A model generated the notes under the pieces. That model was given only the letters and a program-made list of their open reading frames with translations, made no database searches and was not told the origin of the DNA. The translations under genes were made by a program, and so were the position numbers. Source: Dacryopinax spathularia (taxonomy: Eukaryota; Basidiomycota; Dacrymycetes; Dacrymycetales; Dacrymycetaceae). Taken from it: 64,000 nucleotides of DNA. The first letter of the stretch is position 1; each line of letters starts with the position of its first letter. The stretch is from positions 186,001 through 250,000 of the forward strand of contig JBBPFI010000013.1 in assembly GCA_037974965.1 (NCBI GenBank), in the 5' to 3' direction. Below are positions 12,670-23,646 of this stretch, in pieces.

Positions 12670-15600
12670 CTACCAGAAGTCATCTTCCATCTCTCCACCA
12701 GCCTTTCTCTTCTTCCCGGACCTGCTTTGAGCGAGGGCCTGCCGTTCGTACATTTCGGCGATTTGTTCTGGAGATGTCGCATCTTCGGCCGACTTGTCGT
12801 CTCTTACGCGGATGAATCTTGGGAAACGCAGGGAAATCCCGCGCTCATCTACCTACGAACACTGTAAGTCAACATACAGTAAAAACTCGGAGCAAGGCTT
12901 GTTCTACAATGCCTTGCGCAGCCGTGTAAACCGGGCTGAGGCTCAGATCAGCCGCCAAAACTTCCCATACGATGCTGGGAGTAAACCACACGTCCGGCTT
13001 CGCTTGCCCAGGGGAGATGTCGCTCCGCATGACCTCCACTTCCAGATCTTTCAGAGTGTTATAGTGCTGCTGCAAGGCTTCGTCCGAGAAACCAGTTCCT
13101 ATTTTGCAGATAGTTTGGAACTGCTCCGACTCCGGGTCGTAGCACGCCAGCAAGAATGCGCCATAAAGGGCCGTTCTTTTGCCATGTCCATGATATGCCC
13201 CGACCACTACCAGGTCAAGGGAATCGCCAACTCCACTTAAATAATCTTTCTTCAGCTAGAAGCCCAGTTTAGCCGGTTTCTTTACTGTTCCACAAAGAGT
13301 CACCTTGAGCCAGTTGATACTCCGTCGACTGGGTTCATAGAAGCTGGCGTCAGTTTCCAGCATCTTCACCATGAGTCCTTCGCAGCCATCTTTGACACTT
13401 TCGTCCAGGAAGGTCTGGATTTCTTCCGTACTACTGCCGTCGGAAGCCTTGGCAAAGGCAAATTCTCCGGCAATAGGATGGAAATGCTCGTGCAAGAGCT
13501 GGCGCCGAGCGGCTAGAGCTTCGTGTAGCAAAGGCTTCGAGAGGTCGATCACGAATGTATGGGACGCAGATGAAAAGGAACTCACTTTGCCGTTGAGGTA
13601 CAAAAGATCAAACGCAAAAAGGCACACTTTGACTTGCACGTCCTCCGCCTTTACATCTTTCCTCTTTCGCCTACTGAGTTCCTGGAAAGGCAACAGCTTG
13701 CCGGTGATGCGTTCGATGGCCACAGCTTCGGCGTCCAGAACGAAGCTGGAGGTGCCTTCAACGATGCACTGGTTGTCGTCAGTTCGCGATGGCCATCAAG
13801 GGTTGAGGAGATATACTCGAGGAAGCTGTTCAATTAGGTCTGGGTATTTGACGCTCATGTCTTCAGAATTGCGACTGAAAATCTTCACCGCTCCATTTTC
13901 TGAAAGATGGATCTGTGCGTCATTAGACCTTCTCCCTCAATCCAAAGACAGATGACGAACTTGAGCCCGTTCACCGTCGTACTTGTATTCGCACGTAAAT
14001 TTCCTTCCCTCGAAACGGTCCAGGACTTCACCGATAGCTTTAGTTGGCTTTGCCAGCATGGGTTTCAACGGTATGCCTGGACGCCGATCAGCGGGTGAAC
14101 AAAGGCAACAGTGCGATATCAAAGACCTGGTGTCAGCTTGCAACGATCTCTGAGCCCCGCAATGCCGACCTCCAACAAAGCTGGGATGACGTGGTCGTAC
14201 GAAGGCAGCTCACTGTGTGAGTCATTTTGAGCGTCTGAACAGATTCCACATAGGACCAATTTAAGTCTGACCTGTAGACAGATTTCACTACCCTCGACCC
14301 CTCTTCTAGTTCCTGAGCCAAGCGTTCCTTGCTTGATTTCTTCATGCCTGTCGCACAGCAGCTTAGTGTTCTATATCGAATGGCTCGTAGCCGCGACGCA
14401 CCGCGGTCTCTCAGGACTATTGCCCAGGCCACAGCGACGAGCACCGTGCGTTCAGCTAATCGGATTCGCAGTTTGCCTTCAAGCGACCGAATAATAAACT
14501 TGGCCTCCATGTCCACAGACGCGGCCAGGAGCGACTTGATAATTCCAATTTTCTTTGCCTGGGACTAGCGGCCCGCTTTAGCCAAAAAACAAGAAACAAA
14601 ACGACGGCACAGTTCCTGACGTACAGCATTGCCGGTGACCTTCGCAATTTCCGTCAGCTTGGCGAAGACAGAAGAGACCGTCAACGGCTTGGGTCTGAAC
14701 ATCGTTGGCTGCGTGTTCCTGCTCAGCTGAAAAGAGGGTGAGCACGAAGCGTTCGCTCGCATTATCATCAACCACACCATCGCTACGAGGCCCAAATCGC
14801 CTTCCTTTTTCAAATCTGCTTTGATCTTGGCCAAGGTCCTTCCTGTGCTTTCTGCAATAGCCTTCTCCAAAATCGACTCTCCTATGCCCAGTTCAAGGCC
14901 GACGTAGTCAGGGCACAGCTGTTCCAGCATTACTCACGGCTGTCGAGCAGACACTCTAGCGCTTACTCGATTGATGCACAGATACACAGTCTTCAGCAGT
15001 TCTTGGGGGCTTAGGCGGATGACCATAAGCAGAAATGCTGTAAGATACGTTGTGATTTCGTTCCGCTTGCTCGTGCTCTCGATTAGGGTAAATGTAGAGA
15101 CAAGCGAGGCGTACGGAACTCTTGATCTGAGTCAGCGAGAGCCAATGTGCAGAATACCAGGCTTACGGCTGTCCTTTTGGCCATGGCTTCAATTTCGACT
15201 GGAACGCGTCGGTATCCGCTAGCTCGGCTCTGGAAATGCGGTCAGGTGCATGCCCATGAGCGAAGCCAAGAATGGTACGCGAGGCCCGCTGCATCCTCCT
15301 CCGCCTCTTCGTCCACTTCGTCTTCACCGACTTCCGCTTCTGCCTCAGCTAGTGCGTCGGATTCGCTGTCCTCGGATACATCATGTGATTCAAGTTTTAC
15401 AGCCGTCGCTTCGTCTTCATGCGGGTTGGGTCTGCTATTGGACGGATCGGCCCCTTCTAGGGGCGTCCACAATATCAGAGGAGCTCCGAGCCCAGAACTG
15501 TGAACGAACCCGAAACTGCAGCCGCTTCGGGTTCCGCATTGTCGCCCTCTATGAGGACAATCCGTCTCTTTTTATACTTAGGTACATCTGTGGTTGATAT

Positions 15601-15987
15601 CAGCGAGGTCTTTTGACGGACATAGCAGAAGCAATTAACCAGAGGCCTCAGGCGCCAACGGAGCTTTCCTTTTCTCTGTGGCCGATCCCGATGCGACGGC
15701 GTCCATGCATACGTTCGAACCGGAAGAGTCCGCAACTGGGATGTCTAAGCAGAACTATTAGCACTGCGATTTCTTGATATCTCTCCATGATGGCCAAGTG
15801 GCCCTGTGAACTCACTGATGATCGTTCCCTGCGGCGGGGTGACTTCTCCTTCCTGGACAGGCACTATGCACCGCTCAGCCGTTCAGCCGGGACCGGGCCG
15901 CATCAGGAATCTCTCACCATGCGGCGACTTCTTCCAGAGCGACTCCAGCTTTGTCTGTTGAGGCGGTGCTTTGGCTCCGGGGGGCAT
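12670..15987 (-). CDS. CDC9: DNA ligase I (ATP-dependent)
   Basis: Replicative DNA ligase, which seals Okazaki fragments and repair nicks. The first exon from ATG 15,987 reads [28 protein letters not shown] resembles a PCNA-interacting motif, as expected at the N-terminus of ligase I. An acidic linker follows (15,240-15,470, [19 protein letters not shown]). The DNA-binding domain holds [20 protein letters not shown] and [19 protein letters not shown] (about 14,770-14,920). The active-site lysine is in [14 protein letters not shown] (about 13,970-14,010). Later motifs are [25 protein letters not shown] and [14 protein letters not shown] (13,300-13,620). The OB-fold end has [35 protein letters not shown] and [19 protein letters not shown]. 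Stop at 12,672-12,670 after ...[11 protein letters not shown]. An upstream ATG at 16,076 (MSHQATL) could give a longer or mitochondrial form. The gene converges on the AASS gene and shares its promoter with MID1. Confidence 0.92.
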
Positions 15988-16259
15988 GGTAAGAAATCTC
16001 CCTGATATGCTTGCATCGGTAAAGCTGTACGCTGAGAAGGTAACGACAGCGCACCTAAAGTCGCTTGATGGGACATGGTGGACGCGTCGTGCGGCTTAGT
16101 GGGACGGACGAAGACGAGGGATATGAAGGACGCGTCGACGCGTCGACGACCCTGAAACCGAAGAGCGACAAGGGCCTTCATCATGTCATCATCGTCTACT
16201 CACGCCCAACATTCGAGTCAGTAGCGCCTACTGAAGAGACCAACTAGTCTCACACAAAC
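15988..16259. promoter_or_regulatory. Ligase/MID1 divergent promoter with three MCB boxes
   Basis: This 272 bp interval separates the start codons of DNA ligase I (minus) and MID1 (plus). It contains three copies of ACGCGT, the MluI cell-cycle box, at 16,082-16,087, 16,130-16,135 and 16,138-16,143. These lie 95-156 bp upstream of the ligase ATG. The last two are embedded in the short tandem CGCGTCGACGCGTCGACG. Yeast CDC9 is known to be driven in late G1 by the MBF factor through such boxes, so the same control of the ligase gene is inferred here. Confidence 0.7.
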
Positions 16260-17414
16260 ATGCTTCCAACCTGTTTGCTTGCACTTGTAGTCGCCCTTAT
16301 TAGACCCGTAATCGCCACCTCGGAACCTTTACTTGGCGATACCACTCAATCACTCGCACTCATCTTCTCTCCACCTTTCGACAGTCTGAACGTCACCCAT
16401 GCTTCATATCCCAACTATACCTTGCCGCCAGTGCAACCCCAGTGGTCCGCCCCAGCTAACCCTCATAACTACACCCTCTTTGTCTTTCCCACCACGAACG
16501 TCACCCCGAGCTCATCGAACTCGACCTCCAGATCAACGCTGCGAGCCGTCCATGGCGTTATAGAGTTACCAAGTAATGACTCTGACTCGACGCTGGTACT
16601 ACGCAATCCGTCCGAAGGATGGAGACGCCAATGGTTGGTTGGGGGTCTATCTCCCTCAACCAACTACACTGCCTTCACCGTAGATGACTTGGATCAGACG
16701 GTGGCTGGCCCTATCTATCTCCTTACGAAGAATGGTGCGTGCGTCCCCTCACCGTTACAGGTGGCCGTCCAGCTGACGCGTCCAACAGCGACTTTCCCGT
16801 GTGCCATGGTTCACTCGCTGCCATATTGTCCTTTTGTGTCATATGCGGTGCCCATTCCACCCCGTACGCCAGCAACCTCCGGACAATCCGTCACTGCGAC
16901 ACAACAGACATACACAGCCGATGACCTCTCAGGGGCTTACACCGCTATCCTCTTATCCAGTCTGGGCAACTTTTCTGTCACCCTCACAGCCTTTGCATGC
17001 GGTAGAGACCTGTATTCCCCGCTGAAGACATGTGAGGATTGCTTTTTGGCTTACCGAGATTGGGCCTGTGCCGTCTCTTTCCCACGATGCGCCAATACCG
17101 ACATATCTGCCTCCCCTCCTCCGCCCTTGCCTGCCCCGGCCCTCATGTCGCGCAGCAATATATCGCGAAACACCTTTCCCACAATGACCAATGCGTACAC
17201 GGAGGTCCTACCTTGCATCGAAACTTGCACCTTGGTCGATCGGTCTTGCCCATACTTGGTGCAGTTCGGATGCCCCATGGCAGGAGTCACAGCGGAGTTC
17301 AGTTATGGCGTCGGTTTCATTGATGACGCTACGCATGGGAGGGAAGGCCAGGGTGCCCCGGGAGTGGCTGAACAGGATGGCTACATATGGTGTAATCCCG
17401 GATCAATAACATAG
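16260..17414 (+). CDS. MID1: Mid1, subunit of stretch-activated Ca2+ channel
   Basis: Regulatory subunit of the Cch1-Mid1 plasma-membrane calcium channel. The ATG at 16,260 starts a signal peptide (MLPTCLLALVVALIRPVIA). Then comes a long N-glycosylation-rich ectodomain with many NxS/T sites and YTLFVFPTTNVT. The Cys-rich C-terminal part is diagnostic: CAMVHSLPYCPFVSYAVPIP, then CEDCFLAYRDWACAVSFPRC (about 17,030-17,095), then EVLPCIETCTLVDRSCPYLV and FGCP. The frame is open throughout (384 codons). However, 16,735-16,788 looks like a 54 bp in-phase intron (gtgcgt...caacag), and removing it gives KNATFPCAMVHSLPYCP, which fits the family better. The mature protein is then about 366 aa. Confidence 0.88.
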   Translation: MLPTCLLALVVALIRPVIATSEPLLGDTTQSLALIFSPPFDSLNVTHASYPNYTLPPVQPQWSAPANPHNYTLFVFPTTNVTPSSSNSTSRSTLRAVHGVIELPSNDSDSTLVLRNPSEGWRRQWLVGGLSPSTNYTAFTVDDLDQTVAGPIYLLTKNGACVPSPLQVAVQLTRPTATFPCAMVHSLPYCPFVSYAVPIPPRTPATSGQSVTATQQTYTADDLSGAYTAILLSSLGNFSVTLTAFACGRDLYSPLKTCEDCFLAYRDWACAVSFPRCANTDISASPPPPLPAPALMSRSNISRNTFPTMTNAYTEVLPCIETCTLVDRSCPYLVQFGCPMAGVTAEFSYGVGFIDDATHGREGQGAPGVAEQDGYIWCNPGSIT

Positions 17415-18976
17415 TCGTGTAGTTCATCCAATCACACTTCCCTCCTCCCGATTTGCAAGCCCCTGGTCATCGTAGCTACGCACTGCAATGAGCCTTTCCC
17501 TCGCTGCACACGTATAATGGGGGCGATTGCTAGCATTCAGATGATCATGCCCGCGTGTGCAGTTGATAGCTTTATGCTGATACAACATTTTGAGAGTGCG
17601 CCCAGTATGTGCTGAAATCTGTTGCTATCTGATAGCTGATGACGGTCTGGAGGCCAGTTTGGCAAGCCAAACTCCCGATTTGGCAAGTCGCTGTCCCATT
17701 CGGCAAAGTGAACGCGCAAGTCTGGAGTGGCTCTTCGGCAGACATGCACTTACAGAGCTGCTTTGCTGCGAGCTGGCATATGCAGACTGACCCGTGGATT
17801 ACCACAGGCGCCCATCCCCGAGCGATCTTTCTGATGTTCCACGGAACGTTGCACATTAATAGGTCACCTGGTACAGTAGGGTCTGTCTTCATAATTCATG
17901 CAGATGATGGCCAGCGGGACTTCTCACAAAATTCCCTGGCAGTGCTTTCCTGTTGGGCGAGCACAAACTCAGAGTGATTACCGCTTCTTTGTCTGTTCAT
18001 ATCGCTATCCTGCCTGACTGTGGTTCTACTCCAGAGACACAGAAATACTTAGTTAGTATTCCCTTTGTAATCCGCCCCCCCCCCCCCCCCCTATATACAA
18101 AAAAATTGATTGCAAGCTTTTCTGAGACTTGTACTTTCCCTGGCAAATGTTCCCTCCCCTAACACGGGCTAGTTGGAATCAAAGCGTATTCAGACAGCTG
18201 ACGCTAACTTCATCGAGGCCACCATTGATTTTGTATGGGGCACCCCTCTACACCATTACCTCGATAATCCAGAACAGCATGGCGAATTCTGGCCGGAGCA
18301 TGATCACCATGCCAGAGGCTGTCGAAGTACATGCAGAGAGCTTCGGGCAGGGGTCCAGAATGAGGGCCCGAGCATAGAACAATCTGTATTTCCCACGAAC
18401 ATTCAGCCAAAATAGGGATATGTGTTCTGCAAACGCAATCAGCTTGATGCTGTAAGGCTGGGAGACGCATGTATTGCTATGTGATGAAGCACTAGTACTG
18501 AGGATGCACTGCGTACGTGCCCGCTTAGGCGGACTCTGGTCGAAGGCACCGCCGTCACTTGCGCGGATGCGGGTAGACATGGATGAGGACCATATATCCC
18601 CTCGCCTCAGACGCGCTCCATGAGGAGTTCCCATTGGGTGTTGGAACGGGTCCAGGACTCCGAAGATATTGCGAGTCGAAAGAAAAAAAGGATACGCAAG
18701 GCTTTCAGAAGAGAAACATTTTCATTTCAGATCGCGGGATGAATCTCTGGAGTGGTCGATACACTTTCGTCGCGAAGAGCATTTCCAGACATTTGCAAGC
18801 CGGCACACTTGTACAAAAAGAATTGGCACCTGTGGCCGGCGCGCGTCAGTGCCTACGCCAATGCTCAGCTGCGAGATGAAGCGAGCAGAGGTGATTCTCG
18901 GCAGACTATATGAACCGCGGGTGTAGAATAGGAGGTGCATAGTGCTAGAGCTAATCCATGCTATATCTATCTACCG
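17415..18976. other. Gene-poor interval between MID1 and SEC13
   Basis: About 1.56 kb between two convergent genes, far wider than neighbouring gaps. It contains a run of 17 C residues (18,075-18,091) followed directly by tatata, a perfect 8 bp inverted repeat around AA at 17,655-17,672 (agtttggc-aa-gccaaact), and several short open frames. Only the minus-strand frame at 18,248-18,580 begins like a real protein (listed separately). No RNA gene or transposon end was recognised. Confidence 0.45.
18248..18580 (-). CDS. Possible small protein, unrecognised
   Basis: A minus-strand open frame from ATG 18,580 begins MSTRIRASDGGAFDQSPPKR, a polar start with a basic PPKRAR patch that looks like a genuine N-terminus. 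A gtacgc donor follows about 25 codons in, with a possible acceptor (tctcccag) about 55 bp later. Removing that segment moves the reading into another open frame rich in Trp/His (HGDHAPARIRHAVLDYRG). Neither version matches anything I know. Codon use is unremarkable and no homologue can be named, so the frame may be chance. Confidence 0.2.
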   Translation of the reverse strand: MSTRIRASDGGAFDQSPPKRARTQCILSTSASSHSNTCVSQPYSIKLIAFAEHISLFWLNVRGKYRLFYARALILDPCPKLSACTSTASGMVIMLRPEFAMLFWIIEVMV

Positions 18977-20333
18977 CTAGCTGGCGACATCGCTTACACA
19001 CTCCCACACTCCCTTCAGGTTCTCCTTCCAAAGCGACACTTTACCATCACCACAGCTGACCGCTAGGATATTGCCCGCCAAACTCCAAGACACGCGCCAG
19101 ACGGTGTCGGGAAACTTGCTGCCATGTTGACCAGATCCGGAAGGATCCAAGGGTATCTTCTTCCAAGGAGACTGTGGCGTATCTTGCGTCCAGATTAGAA
19201 CGGTCCGATCCTGCTGGGAAGTCAGCGCGGAGCGCAGCGCGGAAGAGTGGAAGAACCTGTGAAGCTGTGGCTATGTACTGGCGAGGCAGACCGATATTAG
19301 GTGCCCATGCAACGTCCCGCACCCAATCTGTATGTCCTTCGAGCTTGGCCTCTTCTTTCCAGGTCGAATTTGCATCGCTGTAGCAGGAATTACTTAAAGC
19401 GCGTGAAGCAAGATGGTTGCGACGTACTTATAGCTCCAGATACGGACGAGGTTGTCACATCCCGCGCTGGCAAAGCGGCGAACATACGACGTCTGTCCCG
19501 GGGTCGCCCCAGCAGTGAAGGAACCTGGCACCGTGGCTGGTGCCCACGACACTGCGTTACACCCTATTGGATGAGCGCTGAATATGTCGGCATCCGCAGT
19601 ACCATCGTCTACAGGTATCATTCAATATCCCGACACTCAATATAACTATATGCGTACTTTTGAAGGTGAGAACGGACAGCCGGCCGTCGGAAGAAGCACA
19701 AGCTAGAATAGGACCCAGCTCATGAGGAGCCCATGAGACCGAGTTGACTGCAGACGGGCCATGAGAGGAAACCAGAGCCTTTGCATCTGACAGACGTACC
19801 AGAAGCAGTATGAAGTGTATGCTCCTTGATTCTTGTCCAATGCGAGGAGGGTGCACCAGGCACGCCGTAGGCAGAGGGCTGAGGCGGAGATGGCTGATAC
19901 TTCCAGACGAATACGCGTCCATCGTATGAACACGAGGCAAGAATGTTGCCGTACTTTGGATGCGCCCAAGCCACTTGCCAGACCGGGCCTGTATGCCTAA
20001 AGACGATGGAAGGCTTTGAGTCATGTCGCCGCCTGAACAGGTATGAGGCCCACCCTTGAAGGATGTCACCTTGCTTTTGTGGTTCGCCGTCCACCACGTC
20101 GAAGACTTTGATGGTCCGGTCAGACGAACACGTCGCCAGCCGTTTTCCATAATAGTCTAGCTGGGCGTCATGCTGCGGAATTCTTAGCGAATAGGACGGC
20201 GCGAAGGCGGCGCGAAACGGCGTACGATCATGTCCTCGTGTGCGGTTTCGATGACGACGGGTTCGGTAGACGGGGCCTTATATGCGTTTATTCAGCAAGA
20301 AGAAGGCTTCTCAAGGTGAGCAAATCATACCAT
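18977..20333 (-). CDS. SEC13: COPII coat / nuclear pore protein Sec13
   Basis: Seven-bladed-type WD40 protein shared by the COPII outer coat (with Sec31), the nuclear pore Nup84/Y complex and the SEA/GATOR complex. The first coding exon appears to be the ATG alone (20,333-20,331), directly followed by a GTATGA donor. The next exon gives [17 protein letters not shown], then [20 protein letters not shown] and IKVFDVVDG, the classic Sec13 start. [20 protein letters not shown] with [11 protein letters not shown] follows (about 19,890-20,000). Later blades include [20 protein letters not shown] with DGRLSVLTF and [13 protein letters not shown]. The end is [17 protein letters not shown] with stop at 18,979-18,977. 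Length (about 330 aa) fits the family. It is divergently paired with NUG1. Confidence 0.92.
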
Positions 20334-20595
20334 AGTGAGCAGTAGTCAAAAATATGGACAGGTCTCGATCGCAAACGGCGACCGGTCGGTAATATGGCAG
20401 CGTGGGGTCGCGCCGAGTGGATGTTCGAAGGAGACACTACTGGCTCGTTACGCGTGGACGACTGACGCTTGGAGAGACGGCATATGAGGACCCTATTGAT
20501 ATTTCGATTGCGCGGTACTGAACGGGCGCTTGTTTATGGAAAACAGCCATGGGTGGGCATACTCTGTTCGCGGGTTGGGTCGTTGCTAAACCAAC
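20334..20595. promoter_or_regulatory. SEC13/NUG1 divergent promoter region
   Basis: A 262 bp interval between head-to-head start codons, necessarily serving both genes. It holds one ACGCGT at 20,449-20,454. No TATA box is obvious. Coupled expression is inference only. Confidence 0.4.
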
Positions 20596-22581
20596 ATGCT
20601 AGCTAAACAGAACGGCAAGGGTAAACCTAAAGGGCTGCCTCGTGTCAAAGGTAAAGAATCATCCCTTTCGTCCTTAGCGACGCCTCATGTCCTTGGTTCG
20701 CAGCGCTCAAGAAGGACCCGGGCGTACCAAAATTTGCTCCTGGTGTCCGGGTCGGCCTGAACAGAGTATGCATTGTCCGTATCCGTTCGAGGAGGATCAG
20801 TGCTTTAAACTCTCTCCAGGAAGGTGTTATCAACCCGAATTATGCAGACCATTCAATCGAGGCCCCGACGCAGCATTTCCCTTATGTCGTCGATCCCGCT
20901 CTTGGCCGCGTGGACAACTCCGTGAAGGCTTATATGCGAGAATTTCGCAAAGTGTTGGACCTTTCGGACGTCGTTATACAAGTCCTCGATGCCAGAGACC
21001 CGCTAGGGTGCCGAAGCAAACTGGTGGAAACTGCAGTTCGATCAAAGGCGGCGGAGGGGAAGAGGCTTATCCTTGTCCTTAACAAAATTGGTCAGTCGGG
21101 TAACTCCGTTTTGCCGCAGGGATTGATTATCGGACAGACCTGGTCCCCCGGGAGAATGTGGAGGCATGGTTAAAATACCTGCGTCATGATTTCCCCACGA
21201 TTGCCTTTAAATCGTCTACTCAAGAACAACGGTCCAACCTAGGTCAGAAGAAGGGCAGTGCGACCGTTGCACGAGCGGCGTCTTCGGATTGTCTTGGCGC
21301 CGAGTCCCTAGTGCAGCTCCTCAAGAACTACTCTCGTTCATTGAATCTCAAGACGTCTGTCACCGTCGGGGTGGTCGGTTTTCCGAATGTCGGCAAGTCG
21401 TCCGTCATAAATTCGCTCAAGCGTTCGCGGGTTTGCGGAGTAGCTGCAACGCCAGGCCACACGAAAGTCGCTCAGGAAGTCGTGCTGGACAAGAATGTCA
21501 AGCTTCTAGACTGCCCAGGTGTCGTGTTTGCAACAAGTGCAGACTTGGCCGGGAGGGAATCGGAGGCCGCGGTTGCCCGGAATGAGGCAGAAGTGCTCTT
21601 GAGGAACGTGGTGAAGGTAGAACTTGTAGAGGACCCAATCTCTCCAGGTGAGTGGTCAAGTTATGGTCTTAGGGGCTCTCTCTGAGAGATTTGTCTAGTT
21701 GGCGTGATCCTCTCTCGCTGTCAAGCGGGCTACCTGCAGCAGCTGTATCAAATACCGGCTTTCAGCGATCTGAACGAGTTCCTAGTTATGGTAGCATTGA
21801 CGCGGGGTCGTCTTGGAAAGGTGTGTAGCATTCAACAGAGACGGTTTCGCTCTCAGGTCCGACCTACTTGCAGGGAGGTAAACCAGATCTAGACGCTGCG
21901 GCTCGCTCTGTCCTGCGAGATTGGAATACTGGAAAAATTCTGTACCATACGGAGCCGCCGAAGGTTCACCCTTCATCCATGCCTTCAGAGCTTCCTGCCA
22001 GGGCGCCGGGATCAACTGCCGCGTCATCTGACGTCGGGCAATCATCGATTGTCAAGGAATGGGCGCCTGCGTTCGACCTTGCAGGTCTCTTTGATCAAGC
22101 CGATAGCGAGCTTTTCGGTGCCCAAGCCCATCCAGACGGTGACCTTCCGGAGTCCATGGTCGAAGACGTTCAACCCCCTGCATCACTTACATTGGTCGCC
22201 AAGGCAAAATCGCCATCAGGGTCGATACCGTATGTGCAAGTTTACCGCTCGCGATGCTTGCTGAGTCTGTTTTGTAGTCTATCCGCTCCATTGCGCAAAC
22301 GGCATCGTTCCGTATCTGTAGACTCTGACGAAGAAGATTCAATTGTTTTGCCGCGGAAGGGTCCCCCACAGGCGACCGAACGACCTCTGAAGCGTTTGAA
22401 GCTGAGGGAAGAGAAGAAAGTTCGAATCGACTCGCATGAATCGTCCACATTGGCTGTCTCAAATCCCCTCAACAGAGCTAACCTTCGGAGAGCTGCGAAG
22501 CAAGCGAGGAGGAATGAATTAAGAAGTACTGGGGGTGCCTTTGCGCTGGCAGACCAGCTAAGTGGTCTTGGCGTGATTTGA
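20596..22581 (+). CDS. NUG1: Nucleolar GTPase Nug1/GNL3 family
   Basis: Circularly permuted GTPase (YlqF/YawG class) for 60S subunit assembly and export. The first exon is [18 protein letters not shown], then [20 protein letters not shown], the basic N-terminus of nucleostemin-like proteins. The G motifs occur in permuted order. [10 protein letters not shown] and the G4-type NKIDLV (split by an intron near 21,090-21,140) precede G1 [15 protein letters not shown] (about 21,380-21,420), G2-like [10 protein letters not shown] and G3 DCPGVVF. The [11 protein letters not shown] and [20 protein letters not shown] elements and the following KILYHTEPP are characteristic of Nug1/GNL3. The C-terminus is basic ([32 protein letters not shown]). 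Stop at 22,579-22,581. Six or so introns. Nug1 versus Nog2 subtype rests on the GKPD motif and the short C-terminus. Confidence 0.88.
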
Positions 22582-22754
22582 GCCGCCATTCGCGGTCCAT
22601 TCGCATAACTCTCCATATTCCCAAATCATCATCATGGATGATAGATACCAAGGTTGTTTCCTCACTATTGGATCATCTTTCGGGGTCTTACACAGACTGC
22701 CATACTCGAACTGTAATGCCACGCGATGTCCTGCTTTGAACTGCTTACCCCGTG

Positions 22755-23320
22755 TTACGAAGTTGGCTTTCTTCTTTTCTCTCTCCCAACATCCGGATCT
22801 ACTCTCTTAAATGATGACGCTTTTGCCATAGGGTCCATGCCGGCTGTGAACGCTCTTGTAGATAGGTTAGTGGGATCGTGATGAGTAGCCGGAAGCCTTA
22901 CCTCTGAGTGGCGTCGATATAATCCTCGTGATTGTAGGATTTGTTCGTCTTGATCTGGACGCCGCTGTCTGATATATTCACCCCTCTGCTTCGCAAGTCA
23001 TTCCTTGTCCTCCTACGAGCGGTCAAGAGCTGTACTTCGGTCGAATGTCAAAGCCTTACTCAATGCTTGCGGAGATCATCCGGAAGGCATAGATACCTCC
23101 CACCACAGTGCCCACGACCACTGCGGTCATGAATATTGACGTTATGAGTTCGAACCTTCCTTCCGACTCAAATGCATGTCAACAGTTATTCTCGGGTGGC
23201 AACATACCAAGAAGATGTCATTGCTGGTACAACGGTCTTCCGCAAACTTCTGCCGTTCCCCAGGCAAGTATACTCGAGCTGGGTAAGCCGGGGAGAATGA
23301 ACAAAGCGGCCTTGGGAGCA
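22755..23320 (-). CDS. Small single-pass membrane protein, unrecognised
   Basis: Minus-strand exons join into one frame. RQKFAEDRCTSNDIFL is followed by a 41 bp intron (gtatgt...tttgag), then SEGRFELITSIF and a transmembrane segment MTAVVVGTVVGGIYAFRMIS (about 23,065-23,130). After another intron comes DSGVQIKTNKSYNHEDYIDA. A last exon MDPMAKASSFKRVDPDVG, with a stop at 22,757-22,755, is possible; otherwise the protein ends shortly after DATQR. The topology, a short N-terminal part, one helix and a polar tail, resembles small mitochondrial inner-membrane assembly factors (Coa3/Cox16 size class), but I see no family signature. The start codon was not found. The upstream frame around 23,330-23,390 is basic and may hold a presequence. 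The upper limit is approximate. Confidence 0.45.
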
Positions 23321-23646
23321 ACCGGAAGCGAGCGTCCCCGGGTTAACGAAGTCTTGGGTCGCGTGATGGCCGAAAAAGGCTGCTAGCAATTAGTTCCAAG
23401 TTGGAGCCTGGGTAGGAGCGATCCCTATGCCCGCAGCCGGCATGGATCGTCATCTCAGGGACGCGTCGTTATTGTATGCGGCCGCGCTAACTTATACTTT
23501 TACTCTAGTTACGGGGGCGATCACACTCGGGCCTCTCTAAATTGTGGTTGGGAAGAGCCGGGAATTCAACTCAGTTTAATACACCCGCATGACGGCGGTT
23601 CAAACGATGCTGCCTGAATTATAAGGCCATTGTGACTCGCAAGAGA

